Of a stretch of 64,000 bases of DNA, positions 44,123 to 52,656 are shown in pieces. Position 1 is the stretch's first letter. Each line of letters begins with the position of its first letter. The notes below the pieces were generated by a model. That model ran no database searches. It was not told where the DNA came from and saw only the letters and a list, made by a program, of their open reading frames with translations. A program made the translations under genes and the position numbers. The DNA is taken from positions 32,349 through 96,348 of the forward strand of contig JAUVAV010000005.1 of assembly GCA_030591525.1 (NCBI GenBank), in the 5' to 3' direction. The DNA is from a candidate division FCPU426 bacterium (GTDB taxonomy: Bacteria > Oederibacteriota > JAAXVQ01 > JAUVAV01).

Positions 44123-44863
44123 ATGTATATTAAAACATTAATAATTTTAGCAACTTATATTTTTTTATCTAGTTGTGCAACGCCACCGGTTAATGATTCA
44201 AATAGTCAAGCAGCGGCAAAATCTACTTCTCAAATAGCATCCGAAGCAGCCACTGCGCCTAATTCCGTTTTGCCTCCAGCACGGTCTCCCCGCTCGGATT
44301 ACGCAAAACAAAATACAAAAAAGTTAAATGTCGAGGACTGCTTCTTATCTATACCACAAAATTTATTCAGTGTTTTTGATGACGCAAAGGGGATAATACG
44401 CAATAAAAATGAATTACGTAAAAATATTATTCTCAGAGATATAGAAAATGGTTATTTAGAATTACAAAACGAAACTATCATATCAAAAATATCTATCGCT
44501 TTATTTGTAAAAAGCAATGGATCTCCCTTAATATTAATTACTGGTGATGGAGGTTCTGTTCAAAATTTCTATGCTTTTGAATTAATCGATAAAAAGTGGA
44601 AAGATTTAAGCAAAACATTCTTACCAAGAGTATCTTTTAAGAAAATTAGTAAATATTATAAAATGAAAAATATTAAAATTAATGGGGTATATAAGACTGC
44701 AGCCGAATTAAAAATGGTGGCGCATAGTTTAATCAGATATCGCTTACCAAGATATGGCAGAAATATTGAAGTATATGCTTCCCATCCAGACCGTCATAAT
44801 GAAACTGTTCTGTATACTCTCAATTTCAATGGTAAAATTTTCATTAAAAAAGAAGTCCAATAA
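44123..44863 (+). CDS. Uncharacterised lipoprotein
   Basis: 246 residues. Lipoprotein signal peptide with lipobox LSSC (Cys about 18), then a Ser/Ala-rich linker. The folded part (about 70-246) is mixed alpha/beta and AT-rich in codon use. The ATG at 44123 is chosen because AAGGAA lies 9 bases upstream; it directly abuts the alternative ATG at 44114. I recognise no family. It sits alone between mfd and the mobile-element region and may be acquired. Confidence 0.6.
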   Translation: MYIKTLIILATYIFLSSCATPPVNDSNSQAAAKSTSQIASEAATAPNSVLPPARSPRSDYAKQNTKKLNVEDCFLSIPQNLFSVFDDAKGIIRNKNELRKNIILRDIENGYLELQNETIISKISIALFVKSNGSPLILITGDGGSVQNFYAFELIDKKWKDLSKTFLPRVSFKKISKYYKMKNIKINGVYKTAAELKMVAHSLIRYRLPRYGRNIEVYASHPDRHNETVLYTLNFNGKIFIKKEVQ

Positions 44864-44907
44864 AATATACATTCCAAAGTTTGATTTTTTGGAATATGCT
44901 TTTCAGA

Positions 44908-45014
44908 TAGGGGACATGTAGGGATCATCCCAGGTTTGACAGACACCTAAAAAAGTGGACAATGTCCAAGGAGGTGTCTGTCAAACCTGGGATGATCCCT
45001 ACATGTCCCCTATA
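44908..45014. repeat. GGGGAC-type hairpin 4 (42-base perfect arms)
   Basis: Arms 44908-44949 and 44973-45014 are exact reverse complements (outer ATAGGGGACATGTAGGG, inner TTTGACAGACACCT), loop 23 bases. A related half occurs at about 48376-48399 (CCCGGGTTTGACAGACACCT). Confidence 0.9.
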
Positions 45015-45071
45015 TCGCGCACCGTTCTACGAGCGGCTAAAGGGGAAGTTCCTTTGGTCGACTCACCTCAG

Positions 45072-45233
45072 CTACTTCACTATACTCACCTTCCCCTTTT
45101 TCTTCCCTTCCGATGACTCAATGCAATAGATGTATATTCCACCAGCTATTCCGGATATATCCCATTCCTCACTACCACCATCTGCTGTATTTTTATGCTT
45201 TATTGTTTTCACTAACTCGCCATTTATAGGGGG
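45072..45233 (-). pseudogene. C-terminal sorting-domain remnant cut by the RAYT element
   Basis: The minus-strand frame reads NGELVKTIKHKNTA, GGSEEWDISGIAGGIYIY and ends KKKGKVSIVK at a stop (45072). This is the pattern of a Por-secretion/FlgD-like C-terminal domain (ELVKTI, W-D-SG-A-GIY, GKV--VK). The frame is cut at its 5' side exactly where the RAYT element begins (45234). Confidence 0.7.
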
Positions 45234-46348
45234 TAGGGGACGGCTTTCGGTTAATCGGATAAGGGCGGCAAGTACGGCAAAAATATTTAAGAAATGTGCA
45301 ATTATTTTTGATTGATGTTGTCAGAATAAGTATGGCGAGACAGAGACGATTAAGCATACCGGGTGGAGTTTACCATATTATTACCCGCGGATTAAACCGG
45401 TCGGCGATATTTAAAAATCGTTATGACCGGTTGGAATTTATTGACCGTTTGGAAAAAGCTTTGCAAAAGACGAATAACCACTGTTATGCCTGGGTTTTAA
45501 TGACAAACCATATTCATCTTTTGATTGGTTTGGGGGAAAACGCTATAAGTGAACTGATGGGAAGGTTGTTGGGCGGGTATGCGATTTACTTTAACCACCG
45601 GTATAAACGTTGTGGGTATTTATTTCAAAATCGTTACAAATCTATTTTATGCCAAAAAGAAAATTATCTTTTGGAGTTGGTTCGATATATTCATCTCAAT
45701 CCCGTACGCGCTGGTTTTATCAAGACCGTTGAAGCATTGGATAAATATCCGTGGACAGGCCATGCAGTCTTAATAGGGAAGAAAAAGAATGAGTGGCAGG
45801 TAAAAAAAGAGATATTGGCACATTTTCATACGAAACAAGCAAAAGCGGTTAAGTTATATCGCGAATTTATTAAAGACGGCTGGGAGCTGGGGAAACGCGA
45901 AGACCTTTGCGGCGGTGGACTGAGAAGAAGTGCGGGAGGGTGGGCAGGACTCCTGGAAAAGAAAAAGGAAAAAGAATATTTACGAGGGGATGAACGGATC
46001 CTGGGAGAAAGCGACTTTGTAGAGCGGGCATTAAAAGCTGCAGAGGAAAATATCAAAAAAACGGAAAAATATAAAAAGCAAGGGTGGAATATAGAACGAC
46101 TGGTGAAAAAAGTCTGCGGAATTTACTCGTTGGAAGCGAAAAAAATAAAAAAACGCGCAAGGGGAACCGAAATTTCTCAAGCCAGAAGCTTGTTTGCTTT
46201 TTGGGGGTACAAGGAATTGGGGATAAGCGGGAAAGAGCTTTCGCGATATTTGGGCATTTCACAGTCCAGTTTATCGGAAGCGATTGAACGAGGGGAAGTA
46301 TTTGCGCAAGGGAAAGCCCTAACCGATTAACCGAAAGCCGTCCCCCTA
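45234..46348 (+). mobile_element. Intact RAYT-type element with inverted ends
   Basis: Left end TAGGGGACGGCTTTCGG (from 45234) continuing TTAATCGG; right end is its complement at 46323-46348 with one extra C. The transposase gene 45332-46330 fills it, and its TAA stop lies inside the right end. No obvious direct target duplication. Length about 1.1 kb. Confidence 0.85.
45332..46330 (+). CDS. REP-associated tyrosine transposase (RAYT, Y1_Tnp)
   Basis: 332 residues. The start MARQRRLSIPGGVYHIITRG is typical. The HUH motif is NHIHLL (His60, His62) and the catalytic Tyr is in LVRYIHLNPVRAGF (Tyr119). After the Y1 domain comes a long extension with a charged middle part and a C-terminal helix-turn-helix (WGYKELGISGKELSRYLG). 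These single-strand transposases cut at hairpin (REP-like) sequences. The many hairpins in this window are candidate substrates. An upstream in-frame start at 45296 is not supported by similarity. Confidence 0.93.
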   Translation: MARQRRLSIPGGVYHIITRGLNRSAIFKNRYDRLEFIDRLEKALQKTNNHCYAWVLMTNHIHLLIGLGENAISELMGRLLGGYAIYFNHRYKRCGYLFQNRYKSILCQKENYLLELVRYIHLNPVRAGFIKTVEALDKYPWTGHAVLIGKKKNEWQVKKEILAHFHTKQAKAVKLYREFIKDGWELGKREDLCGGGLRRSAGGWAGLLEKKKEKEYLRGDERILGESDFVERALKAAEENIKKTEKYKKQGWNIERLVKKVCGIYSLEAKKIKKRARGTEISQARSLFAFWGYKELGISGKELSRYLGISQSSLSEAIERGEVFAQGKALTD

Positions 46349-46498
46349 TGAACTCGATATTTTTGTCATGGCAGGGTGGGGCGTTGCCCGGCGGCTCACT
46401 TACCGGCTGGAGGAGATTTTCCGGTGAGTCGGATATTCAATGCTGATAGTTCTGTACTACGGTTCAGAAGGATTTACACAGTCACGAACGAAATTTGA

Positions 46499-46659
46499 GG
46501 GAACCGGGACGTTGGTTAGTAAGTAAGTGGTGCTATTTTTCTCTTCACCTTTTATTCAGGGACATCTTTAGATGTGTTCGGCTAGTTTAAAAAGTGTGAT
46601 ATTTCATACATTTTTATAAAATTAGGCTGACTTGCTAATTAACCAACGTCCCGGCTCCC
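46499..46659. repeat. GGGAC-type imperfect inverted repeat 5
   Basis: Left CCGGGACGTTGGTTA (46504-46518), right its complement (46640-46654), with outer GGG/CCC extra pairs and a loop of about 120 bases. It shares GGGACGTTGGTT with 13608-13683. Confidence 0.7.
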
Positions 46660-46746
46660 CACCGTGGACGACGTTAGAACCGTGCTATTGAGATATGGAA
46701 GTCAATTCATTATTCCCAAATTGGTAAAAGTAGCTTAAAATACACT

Positions 46747-46774
46747 TTGAGTATTGTCCGAAAAAAAGTATAGT
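46747..46774 (+). promoter_or_regulatory. Candidate promoter for the secreted propeller gene
   Basis: TTGAGT (46747-46752), 16-base spacer, TATAGT (46769-46774), 55 bases before the ATG. Confidence 0.45.
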
Positions 46775-46828
46775 ATCCCTGGATACTCGGAAATCCAATA
46801 AAATTATATATTAAAAAGGGAAAAGACC

Positions 46829-48322
46829 ATGAATCGAATCATTGCTACTATTTTTTTCGTAGGTGCACTATTTTGGAATTGTCTTATAGAAGGCGCATGG
46901 ATAGAGAGAACGGATAAAGTGGTCCTTGGAGATTCAATGGATACGATTTATGCGGATATTCTTATTACAGATGATAAACGGTTTCATTTGGTGGGACAAA
47001 ACCGATGGAAATCCTTTCGAGTATACCATACGACAGAAACCGGAAGTTGGATTTGCGATACCACCGATATTCGTGTGGATAGCGAGTACATGGCAACTGA
47101 AAATTCAGCACTGAGCAATGGCAATGCTTTATACATTGCCTGGACTGAGGGTAGTGCAGGGGTGCCTTACTATACATATCGGTTACATGTTCGCAAATAT
47201 GAAAATGGTGCGTGGTCATTGATCGGGACAAATCTGAATGTTAATCAAGCGGTCAATGCATCCTACGCCAAGTTGGCGATGTACAATAATATTTTATACG
47301 TTGCGTGGGTGGAGGATCAGTCGAAGATATATGTTAAACAATATGACGGCAATGAATGGACATTGCTGGGCCAGGATTTAAGTGAGAACAATAAATCCGC
47401 CGAGAGAATGACGATTGCAATGGAAAACAATGAGGGGCCTTATGTGATATGGCAAAACACCGCGGGATTTTTCCCTAGTCAAGGCGTATGGTATGTAAAG
47501 AAATATAATGGAACAGCGTGGGAACAAGTCGGCGACTACATACATGTGGATGCATCTGCATTTATTAGTTTAAAAACTATGTGTATAAACAAGAATGGTA
47601 CTGTGTATGTGGTTTGGTCAGAATACGCTAGTGATGGATGCATGAATTGTCCTGGGATAACCTATCTGGCAAAATTGGAAAATGATCAGTGGGTCCTCCA
47701 AAATAGTTTGGATTTAAAGCTTGAACTTGCTGCCGATAGAAATATAAACGGTGTTACGTTACAAGGATTTGGAATAACACCTGATGATTTACTCTATTGC
47801 AGCTGGAGTTCGCAGGGAGATTACTTGATTACTAAAGAAACGATAAAACGTCGTCATATTATCCAAACACTGACCCATGATAGTTGGGGAACAATCGCAG
47901 ATGAGTGGATGGACGACGAATACAATTTAGGGAGTATGGAAATAGATGTCGCTTTCAATTCTGGTAAAATATATCGATTGCTTGAATCAAACGGTACAGC
48001 TGTTATAGAGGAACACGGAACGCGACAAGAATACTTGAATCAATACTGCGAAAAAAATGATATTACTGTCTTAACATATCCCCATCCAGCCAGAACGGCA
48101 ATGTATTTCAATTTTCCAAATACAACTGCAGATTCAGCTGAAATAGAGATTTATAATATGGTTGGGGAAAGAATCACTATGCTACGGAAAAACAATCTTA
48201 ACAATGAAGTATGCTGGGAGCTTCAGAATATTGGACAAGGGATCTATATTGTGAGAATAAAACTTATAGAAAATGGACGGATAATAAAAACTTTAGTTAA
48301 AAAAGTGGCAGTAGTAAAATAG
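46829..48322 (+). CDS. Secreted beta-propeller-like protein with C-terminal sorting-like domain
   Basis: 497 residues with a signal peptide (IIATIFFVGALFWNC, cleavage near EGAWIE). Repeats of a blade-like pattern are visible: ALYIAWTEG, ILYVAWVEDQSKIYVKQYDG, GPYVIWQNTAG and TVYVVWSEYAS, each followed by a W-x-x-G strand. The last 90 residues form a sorting-like domain: LTYPHPARTAMYF, EIEIYNMVGERIT, GQGIYIVRIKL and a final KKVAVVK. Together with the PorV-like gene at 48672-50015 this suggests export by a type IX-like route. The ligand is unknown. AT-rich. Confidence 0.75.
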   Translation: MNRIIATIFFVGALFWNCLIEGAWIERTDKVVLGDSMDTIYADILITDDKRFHLVGQNRWKSFRVYHTTETGSWICDTTDIRVDSEYMATENSALSNGNALYIAWTEGSAGVPYYTYRLHVRKYENGAWSLIGTNLNVNQAVNASYAKLAMYNNILYVAWVEDQSKIYVKQYDGNEWTLLGQDLSENNKSAERMTIAMENNEGPYVIWQNTAGFFPSQGVWYVKKYNGTAWEQVGDYIHVDASAFISLKTMCINKNGTVYVVWSEYASDGCMNCPGITYLAKLENDQWVLQNSLDLKLELAADRNINGVTLQGFGITPDDLLYCSWSSQGDYLITKETIKRRHIIQTLTHDSWGTIADEWMDDEYNLGSMEIDVAFNSGKIYRLLESNGTAVIEEHGTRQEYLNQYCEKNDITVLTYPHPARTAMYFNFPNTTADSAEIEIYNMVGERITMLRKNNLNNEVCWELQNIGQGIYIVRIKLIENGRIIKTLVKKVAVVK

Positions 48323-48671
48323 GAGTTTTGGATAAGACGGTGGGACATAAGCTGACAAGCTAAGGCTGGGCTATCCCGGGTTTGACAGACACCTAATGAG
48401 ATAGGGTGGAGATAGGGGACATGTAACTATTTAACTTTATGAAGTTGCTCACCAAATCCCGTTTTTCTTTCACCGCTTGCTCACCCAAGTCAAACAATTT
48501 GCTTATAGCTGCCGAACTTATTTGAAAATATTGTGCCCACCGATTATGTTTGGTTTTATAATATTCAACACTGATATAGACCATCAATGCTCTGGCATTT
48601 GCCACGCGCCGAGATGATGACCATCCTGGCTTTTTCACTATCGCAGGTAACAGGTTTAAACAACCCTCGCA
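48323..48671. other. 349-base gap with mobile-element debris
   Basis: Holds a half-copy of the TTTGACAGACACCT repeat (about 48376-48399), then an AGGGGACATGTAACTATTT end and the RAYT remnant. The PorV-like gene ends at 48672. Confidence 0.6.
48393..48660 (-). pseudogene. Second RAYT transposase remnant (C-terminal)
   Basis: The minus frame reads RRVANARALMVYISVEYYK then NRWAQYFQISSAAISKLFD, similar to RAYT helix-turn-helix ends (A-A-ARAL, ISSAAVSK). Its 3' end runs into AAGTTAAATAGTTACATGTCC (complement of the GGGGACATG end), just as the intact RAYT gene runs into its own end. That end sequence matches hairpin 6675-6757. No catalytic domain remains. Confidence 0.65.
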
Positions 48672-50015
48672 TTACTTGAAATAGAGCTTTTTCACTGCGG
48701 TTCCCCGGCTTTTCCGGCCGGATGAGTCTACGGTTTTTACTATAAAGGAATACGTTCTTTTACTTCTCAATATTGGCGTAGTATAGGAGTTTTTCCTGAG
48801 CAAACGCTTATTCACCTTGTAATATTTACCCTTTTTCCCTTTTTTCATGTATACGTTATAACCGGCGCGCTGGGACGAGGAACTGCTTTTCCAGCTGACC
48901 TTAATGTGGGAGCCTGCTTTTTTAAGGCTGACTCTGGTAGGCGGGAGCAGCGGCTTGGCTACCGGCTTGGCCGGCGCTTTATAACTTGCGTTCCAATCCG
49001 AGGTTTTTAGTGAGGGCGCAGTATGGGAGGGTTGGCCCCAGGAAGCAGAAGTTGCCGGCGGCTTGGTTGGCGCCGCGCCTAATGCCAGAGAGAGGGCAAT
49101 GCGATGGGTATCGCCTAAATAGCCGTAGGGAACATAGGCATAATCCAGACCCAGGACAAAATCCTGGAAGTAATAGTAAAAGCCCAAACCAACTGTGAGA
49201 CCGACCAGAGCGGAACCCAAGCCCGCATCCTCGGTTGTAATTTTATAACCTATGCGGGGAGCCAGGGTATTCATGATCATGTATTCGGCGCCTACATTGA
49301 CTTGCAGGGGATTTTCGAATATGTGACGGCTGACATCCAGGCCTAATTTCAACCCTGTAACCGCCTCCACCAATCCCAGGCCCAGTTTAATTTGGCTGGG
49401 TTGGGTAGCCGCCCCAACATTGGTTCCAACATTCATAATATTGATGCCGATCTGCAGCAGCTCAAGACCCGGTATTTTGTACAGGAAACCCAGGTCTGCG
49501 GCAAAAGAAACCTGCGCTTCGTTGTCAATAACTGTTATAGGCAGTTTAAGGCCCGCACCCAGTAAGAGATTGTCTGATATTTTCATTCCATAAGCTGTGG
49601 CCAGATTTAAATCATAGGCTGTAAAACTTCCCAGATTAATGCCGGATTCATCCAGTTTATCCATAGAGCCATAACTCACGTAAGCAGTAGAGAAGCCCAA
49701 GGCGCCTTTCCAGACGGGTAGGCTGCCGGCGCCATATTCATATATTACATTCTGGAACCACTGATTGTGCATAAGAGTAATCTGCACGTTATCCACCTGG
49801 CCCAAGCCGGCGGGATTCCAGTATAGGCTGGTGATGTCGTCGGCAATACCGGTAAAAGCTTCGCCCATGGCTACGGCCCGGGCGCCGGCGCCGATATCTA
49901 AGAAGGCATTCCCGGTGCCGGCGGCTGGAAAATCTTTTTGATCAGCCCGGGAATTTTGACCGCTGCTCCAGAAGGCCAAAGTAATACCGAGTAAAAGAAC
50001 CAGGCTTTTTTTCAT
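48672..50015 (-). CDS. PorV/PorQ-family outer-membrane protein with C-terminal Fn3-like domain
   Basis: 447 residues. The signal peptide KKSLVLLLGITLAF is cleaved near NSRADQ. The first mature block GAGARAVAMGEAFTGIADD then LYWNPAGL is the hallmark of the PorV/PorQ (UPF0164) family, followed by beta-barrel strands to about residue 330. A low-complexity Pro/Ala linker and a Fn3-like domain (RVSLKKAGSHIKVSW, SQRAGYNVYM, SYTTPILRSKRTYSF) form the C terminus, which is unusual for PorV. In type IX secretion PorV carries cargo with C-terminal sorting domains. ATG at 50015 is preferred over GTG at 50030. No other T9SS genes are in the window. Confidence 0.83.
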   Translation of the reverse strand: MKKSLVLLLGITLAFWSSGQNSRADQKDFPAAGTGNAFLDIGAGARAVAMGEAFTGIADDITSLYWNPAGLGQVDNVQITLMHNQWFQNVIYEYGAGSLPVWKGALGFSTAYVSYGSMDKLDESGINLGSFTAYDLNLATAYGMKISDNLLLGAGLKLPITVIDNEAQVSFAADLGFLYKIPGLELLQIGINIMNVGTNVGAATQPSQIKLGLGLVEAVTGLKLGLDVSRHIFENPLQVNVGAEYMIMNTLAPRIGYKITTEDAGLGSALVGLTVGLGFYYYFQDFVLGLDYAYVPYGYLGDTHRIALSLALGAAPTKPPATSASWGQPSHTAPSLKTSDWNASYKAPAKPVAKPLLPPTRVSLKKAGSHIKVSWKSSSSSQRAGYNVYMKKGKKGKYYKVNKRLLRKNSYTTPILRSKRTYSFIVKTVDSSGRKSRGTAVKKLYFK

Positions 50016-50085
50016 GGTTGAGGCACTCACTTTAATTTTTTAGGTTAATCTGTAATATAACATTTATTTTAAAATAAGTCACTAA

Positions 50086-50172
50086 GAGCTTGTCGGACTT
50101 AAGTCTTTTTCCCCCTTTGAAAAAGGGGGAAACTTGGAAAAAATGTCTTATATGGTTAAGTCCGACAGGCTT
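50086..50172. repeat. Inverted-repeat element with GTCGGACTTAA ends
   Basis: Left AGCTTGTCGGACTTAA and right complement AGCCTGTCGGACTTAA differ at one position. An internal CCCCCTTTGAAAAAGGGGG hairpin is present. The words CCCCCTTTGGAAAAGGGGG and AAGTCCGACAGGC recur in 53215-53350, so the two regions are related. Confidence 0.65.
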
Positions 50173-50222
50173 CCAGTCAGCACTTTCGCTGCATCAGTAA
50201 TCGGTTACGATGTATTTAAGCG

Positions 50223-50252
50223 TTGACGTTTAAAATCAAATATTGGTAAAAT
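50223..50252 (+). promoter_or_regulatory. Candidate promoter for the YXWGXW lipoprotein gene
   Basis: TTGACG (50223-50228), 18-base spacer, TAAAAT (50247-50252), 41 bases before the ATG, which has AGGAGG upstream. Confidence 0.55.
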
Positions 50253-50292
50253 CTTTTAACAGGATGTTTCAATTCCGGTTTAGGAGGAAAAG

Positions 50293-51846
50293 ATGAGATA
50301 TATAAATATTGTTTTGGCGCTGTTTCTGTTATTAGGCACGGGTTGTGTTATGACTATGCACGTCAGGGAGGCGGCTCCGCCTCCGGTAATAGTGGTGCAG
50401 GAAGGTGAGCAAGCGGATTTGTATCGGGAGGATGATTATTCCGGAAAATCGTATGCAGTGGCAGAACCCTATGTTTATGATGAAGAAACGGGGGGGATAG
50501 AAGCTGAATTGGAACGGCCGCCTGCCCCGGGGCCGAAACATTTCTGGGTGGAACCCTATGCTTTGTCGGGAGGTTTATTCGCGCCGGGTTATTGGAGATT
50601 ACGGACCCGGATAGGTTTTACATGGGTACTTGGATTTTTGGACGCGGAAGGCCGATATATTCCAGGTTACTGGAGACCATTGAAAAAAAGGCGTCCGGGA
50701 TATGCCTGGGTACCTGGTTACTGGTTAGGCGGTTACTGGTATGAGGGCAGATGGCGCAGAGTGAAAAGACCCGGTTATGCCTGGATACCCGGTAACTGGA
50801 CCCGTCTCGGCATATGGTTTCACGGTTATTGGCGACCTGTCCGGCCACATCGGCACGGCAAGGTATGGGTGCCTGGGCATTGGAGCAGGCGGGGTGTTTG
50901 GGTGGCAGGGCACTGGCGATTAAAATCACGGGTTAATAATATTTGGACAAAGGGGCGCTACAATAGAAAGGGAGGATGGGTGTCCGGGCATTGGAAGCGG
51001 ATTCGGGAGGGCCGAACCTGGGCGCCGGGGTATTGGAACCGGCAAGGGGTTTGGGTTAAGGGTTTATGGAGGATGAAGCAAAAAGCCGGTTATAAAAGAA
51101 GGTCCGGCCGTTATAACCGCTTCGGAGCATGGGTTCCGGGAGGTTGGGTTAAAGAAACCCCCAAACCGGTCAGACAAAAAATCCATAAACCAAGGAAAAT
51201 TCGCAAGCCGAAAAGGACTCCTCTTGAAAGAAGAATTAATGAATTGCAGGAATATAAAAAGGAAGGCCGGGAGGAAATAGAAGAAAGACCGGGAAAACAA
51301 GAGCAAAAGACCTACCGGGATAAGAAGGTTTATAAAAAGCAGAAGATTAAGCGGGAGAAAGCCCATCCCTATGGAGGCCGGGTCTATAAGACGGATGACG
51401 AGGATGATGAATCCGGGTATAGATCCAGAAAACAAGAAGCCCCTGGATACCAAAAGACCCGCGGAAAAAAGAAGGTCTATAAAAGCAAAAAACGTTATAA
51501 AAAAGGCCCCGGTCTTAAATTGAAAGACCAAAGCGAGGAAGCCGAAGAAGATATGGACGAAGAGGCCGGGCTCCAAAAGAAAAAGGCTTATGGGAAGAAG
51601 AAGGGCTACGGAAAGACTAAAGGGAAGCAAGATAAAAAACGGTCTAAAAAGGGAAGCAGTCCTGGAGTGCAATATGAAAGCGAAGAAAGCGAAGAAAGCG
51701 AAGAAGATATAGATGAAGAGGCCGGCTTGCAAAAGAAAAAGACTTTTGGAAAGAAGAAAAGCTTTGGAAAGACCAAAAGGAAGCAAGGACTAAAAGAGTC
51801 TAAAAAAGAGAGGGGACGTAAAGGCCAAGGCGCTTCTTCCGAATAA
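50293..51846 (+). CDS. YXWGXW-repeat lipoprotein with long charged repetitive tail
   Basis: 517 residues. Lipobox LGTGC (Cys 18). About residues 95-290 hold some ten repeats of a W-x-PGYW or W-x-x-GHW pattern (FAPGYWRL, YIPGYWRP, AWVPGYWLGG, AWIPGNWTR, KVWVPGHW and so on), the YXWGXW type often found in lipoproteins. From about 295 to the end the protein is Lys/Arg/Glu-rich. It contains two near-copies of a 40-residue unit: EEDMDEEAGLQKKKAYGKKK and, about 60 residues later, EEDIDEEAGLQKKKTFGKKK. It probably sits on the inner face of the outer membrane. Function unknown; the tail may bind polyanions, which is a guess. Confidence 0.8.
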   Translation: MRYINIVLALFLLLGTGCVMTMHVREAAPPPVIVVQEGEQADLYREDDYSGKSYAVAEPYVYDEETGGIEAELERPPAPGPKHFWVEPYALSGGLFAPGYWRLRTRIGFTWVLGFLDAEGRYIPGYWRPLKKRRPGYAWVPGYWLGGYWYEGRWRRVKRPGYAWIPGNWTRLGIWFHGYWRPVRPHRHGKVWVPGHWSRRGVWVAGHWRLKSRVNNIWTKGRYNRKGGWVSGHWKRIREGRTWAPGYWNRQGVWVKGLWRMKQKAGYKRRSGRYNRFGAWVPGGWVKETPKPVRQKIHKPRKIRKPKRTPLERRINELQEYKKEGREEIEERPGKQEQKTYRDKKVYKKQKIKREKAHPYGGRVYKTDDEDDESGYRSRKQEAPGYQKTRGKKKVYKSKKRYKKGPGLKLKDQSEEAEEDMDEEAGLQKKKAYGKKKGYGKTKGKQDKKRSKKGSSPGVQYESEESEESEEDIDEEAGLQKKKTFGKKKSFGKTKRKQGLKESKKERGRKGQGASSE

Positions 51847-51880
51847 AACATCCCGCCCCTTGGGGGGGGGGGGATGTTTT
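51845..51880. terminator. Bidirectional intrinsic terminator between convergent genes
   Basis: AAAACATCCCGCCCC pairs with the long G-run and ATGTTTT, followed by ATTT; A and T runs on both sides serve both strands. It ends the lipoprotein gene and the glycosyltransferase gene. Confidence 0.8.
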
Positions 51881-52622
51881 ATTTAAGCCGGAGAAAACGC
51901 GCCACTCGGCGCGGAAGCAGCTTCCAACCGGCGAGCCAGGCGTACCAGAGACAGAGCCAGCCGTATTTGAGGCTGCGGGTGAAATTTATTGAAGAACCTT
52001 CTTTAAAATAGCGGGTCGGGCAGGAAATTTCACCGATGGGAATATCGCGCTCAATGGCGGCAATCAGGAATTGATTGTCAAAAATGAAATCATTGGAAAA
52101 GCTGTTAAAGGGAAGTTTTTCCAGAACCGAGCGGCAATAAGCCCGGTAGCCGGTATGGTATTCCGAGAGCTTGGCTCCCAGTAGAAGGTTTTCCAGCAAA
52201 GTGAGAACCCGGTTGCTGATATATTTATACAGCGGCATGCCGCCGCGCAGGGCGCCGCTGCCCAGGATGCGCGAGCCGATTACGATCTCATAAATCCCAT
52301 CCGCCAACAGGGAACACATGGAGCGCAGCAATCTCGGCGTGTACTGATAATCCGGATGCAGCATGACGATAATATCAATGTTTTTCTCAAGAACCGTGCG
52401 GTAACAGGTTTTTTGGTTGGCTCCGTAGCCTTGATTGGTGTTGTGAATATGAGTTTCGATATTAAGGGAGCGGGCCAGTTCGGCCGTGGTGTCAATGCTG
52501 TGGTCATCCACCAGGATAAACTCATCCACCACATCCTTGGGAATATCTTCATAAGTGGCGCGCAGAGTTTTCGCGGCGTTGTAAGCCGGCAGCACTACGG
52601 CTATGCGCTTGCCGCCGATCAT
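51879..52622 (-). CDS. Family 2 glycosyltransferase (dolichyl/polyprenyl-phosphate mannose synthase-like)
   Basis: 247 residues, GT-A fold: VVLPAYNAAKTLRATYED (about 9-26), ILVDDHSIDTT (about 36-46), MLHPDYQYTP (the DXD region) and VIGSRILGSG. The later YHTGYRAYCRSVL and EISCPTRYFKEGSS blocks are typical of DPM1/GtrB-like enzymes that glycosylate a polyprenyl-phosphate carrier. No C-terminal membrane anchor is present, so it resembles the short DPM1-type. It is 34 bases downstream of the DUF4870 gene on the same strand. Confidence 0.85.
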   Translation of the reverse strand: MIGGKRIAVVLPAYNAAKTLRATYEDIPKDVVDEFILVDDHSIDTTAELARSLNIETHIHNTNQGYGANQKTCYRTVLEKNIDIIVMLHPDYQYTPRLLRSMCSLLADGIYEIVIGSRILGSGALRGGMPLYKYISNRVLTLLENLLLGAKLSEYHTGYRAYCRSVLEKLPFNSFSNDFIFDNQFLIAAIERDIPIGEISCPTRYFKEGSSINFTRSLKYGWLCLWYAWLAGWKLLPRRVARFLRLK

Positions 52623-52656
52623 ATCCCGGCGAATTTCCGTATTAAATCAATAATGT

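Larger units (their letters stand above)
46349..46828. other. 480-base gap with a repeat and a possible gene scrap
   Basis: Contains the GGGACGTTGGTT repeat at 46499-46659 and a promoter. From the element border to 46427 the plus frame reads ELDIFVMAGWGVARRLTYR then LEEIF and a stop, with core-like codon use. It could be the tail of a disrupted gene, but it is too short to identify. Confidence 0.4.

Noticed and set aside
44123..44863. Possible phage or toxin origin of the AT-rich lipoprotein
   Set aside because: Only a lipobox and a generic fold are visible; nothing ties it to a phage or toxin system.
51064..51786. Hydrophobic 240-codon minus-strand frame with many apparent membrane segments
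   Set aside because: It is the complement of the Lys/Glu-rich tail of the YXWGXW lipoprotein; AAG/GAA codons read backwards give Leu/Phe/Ser.
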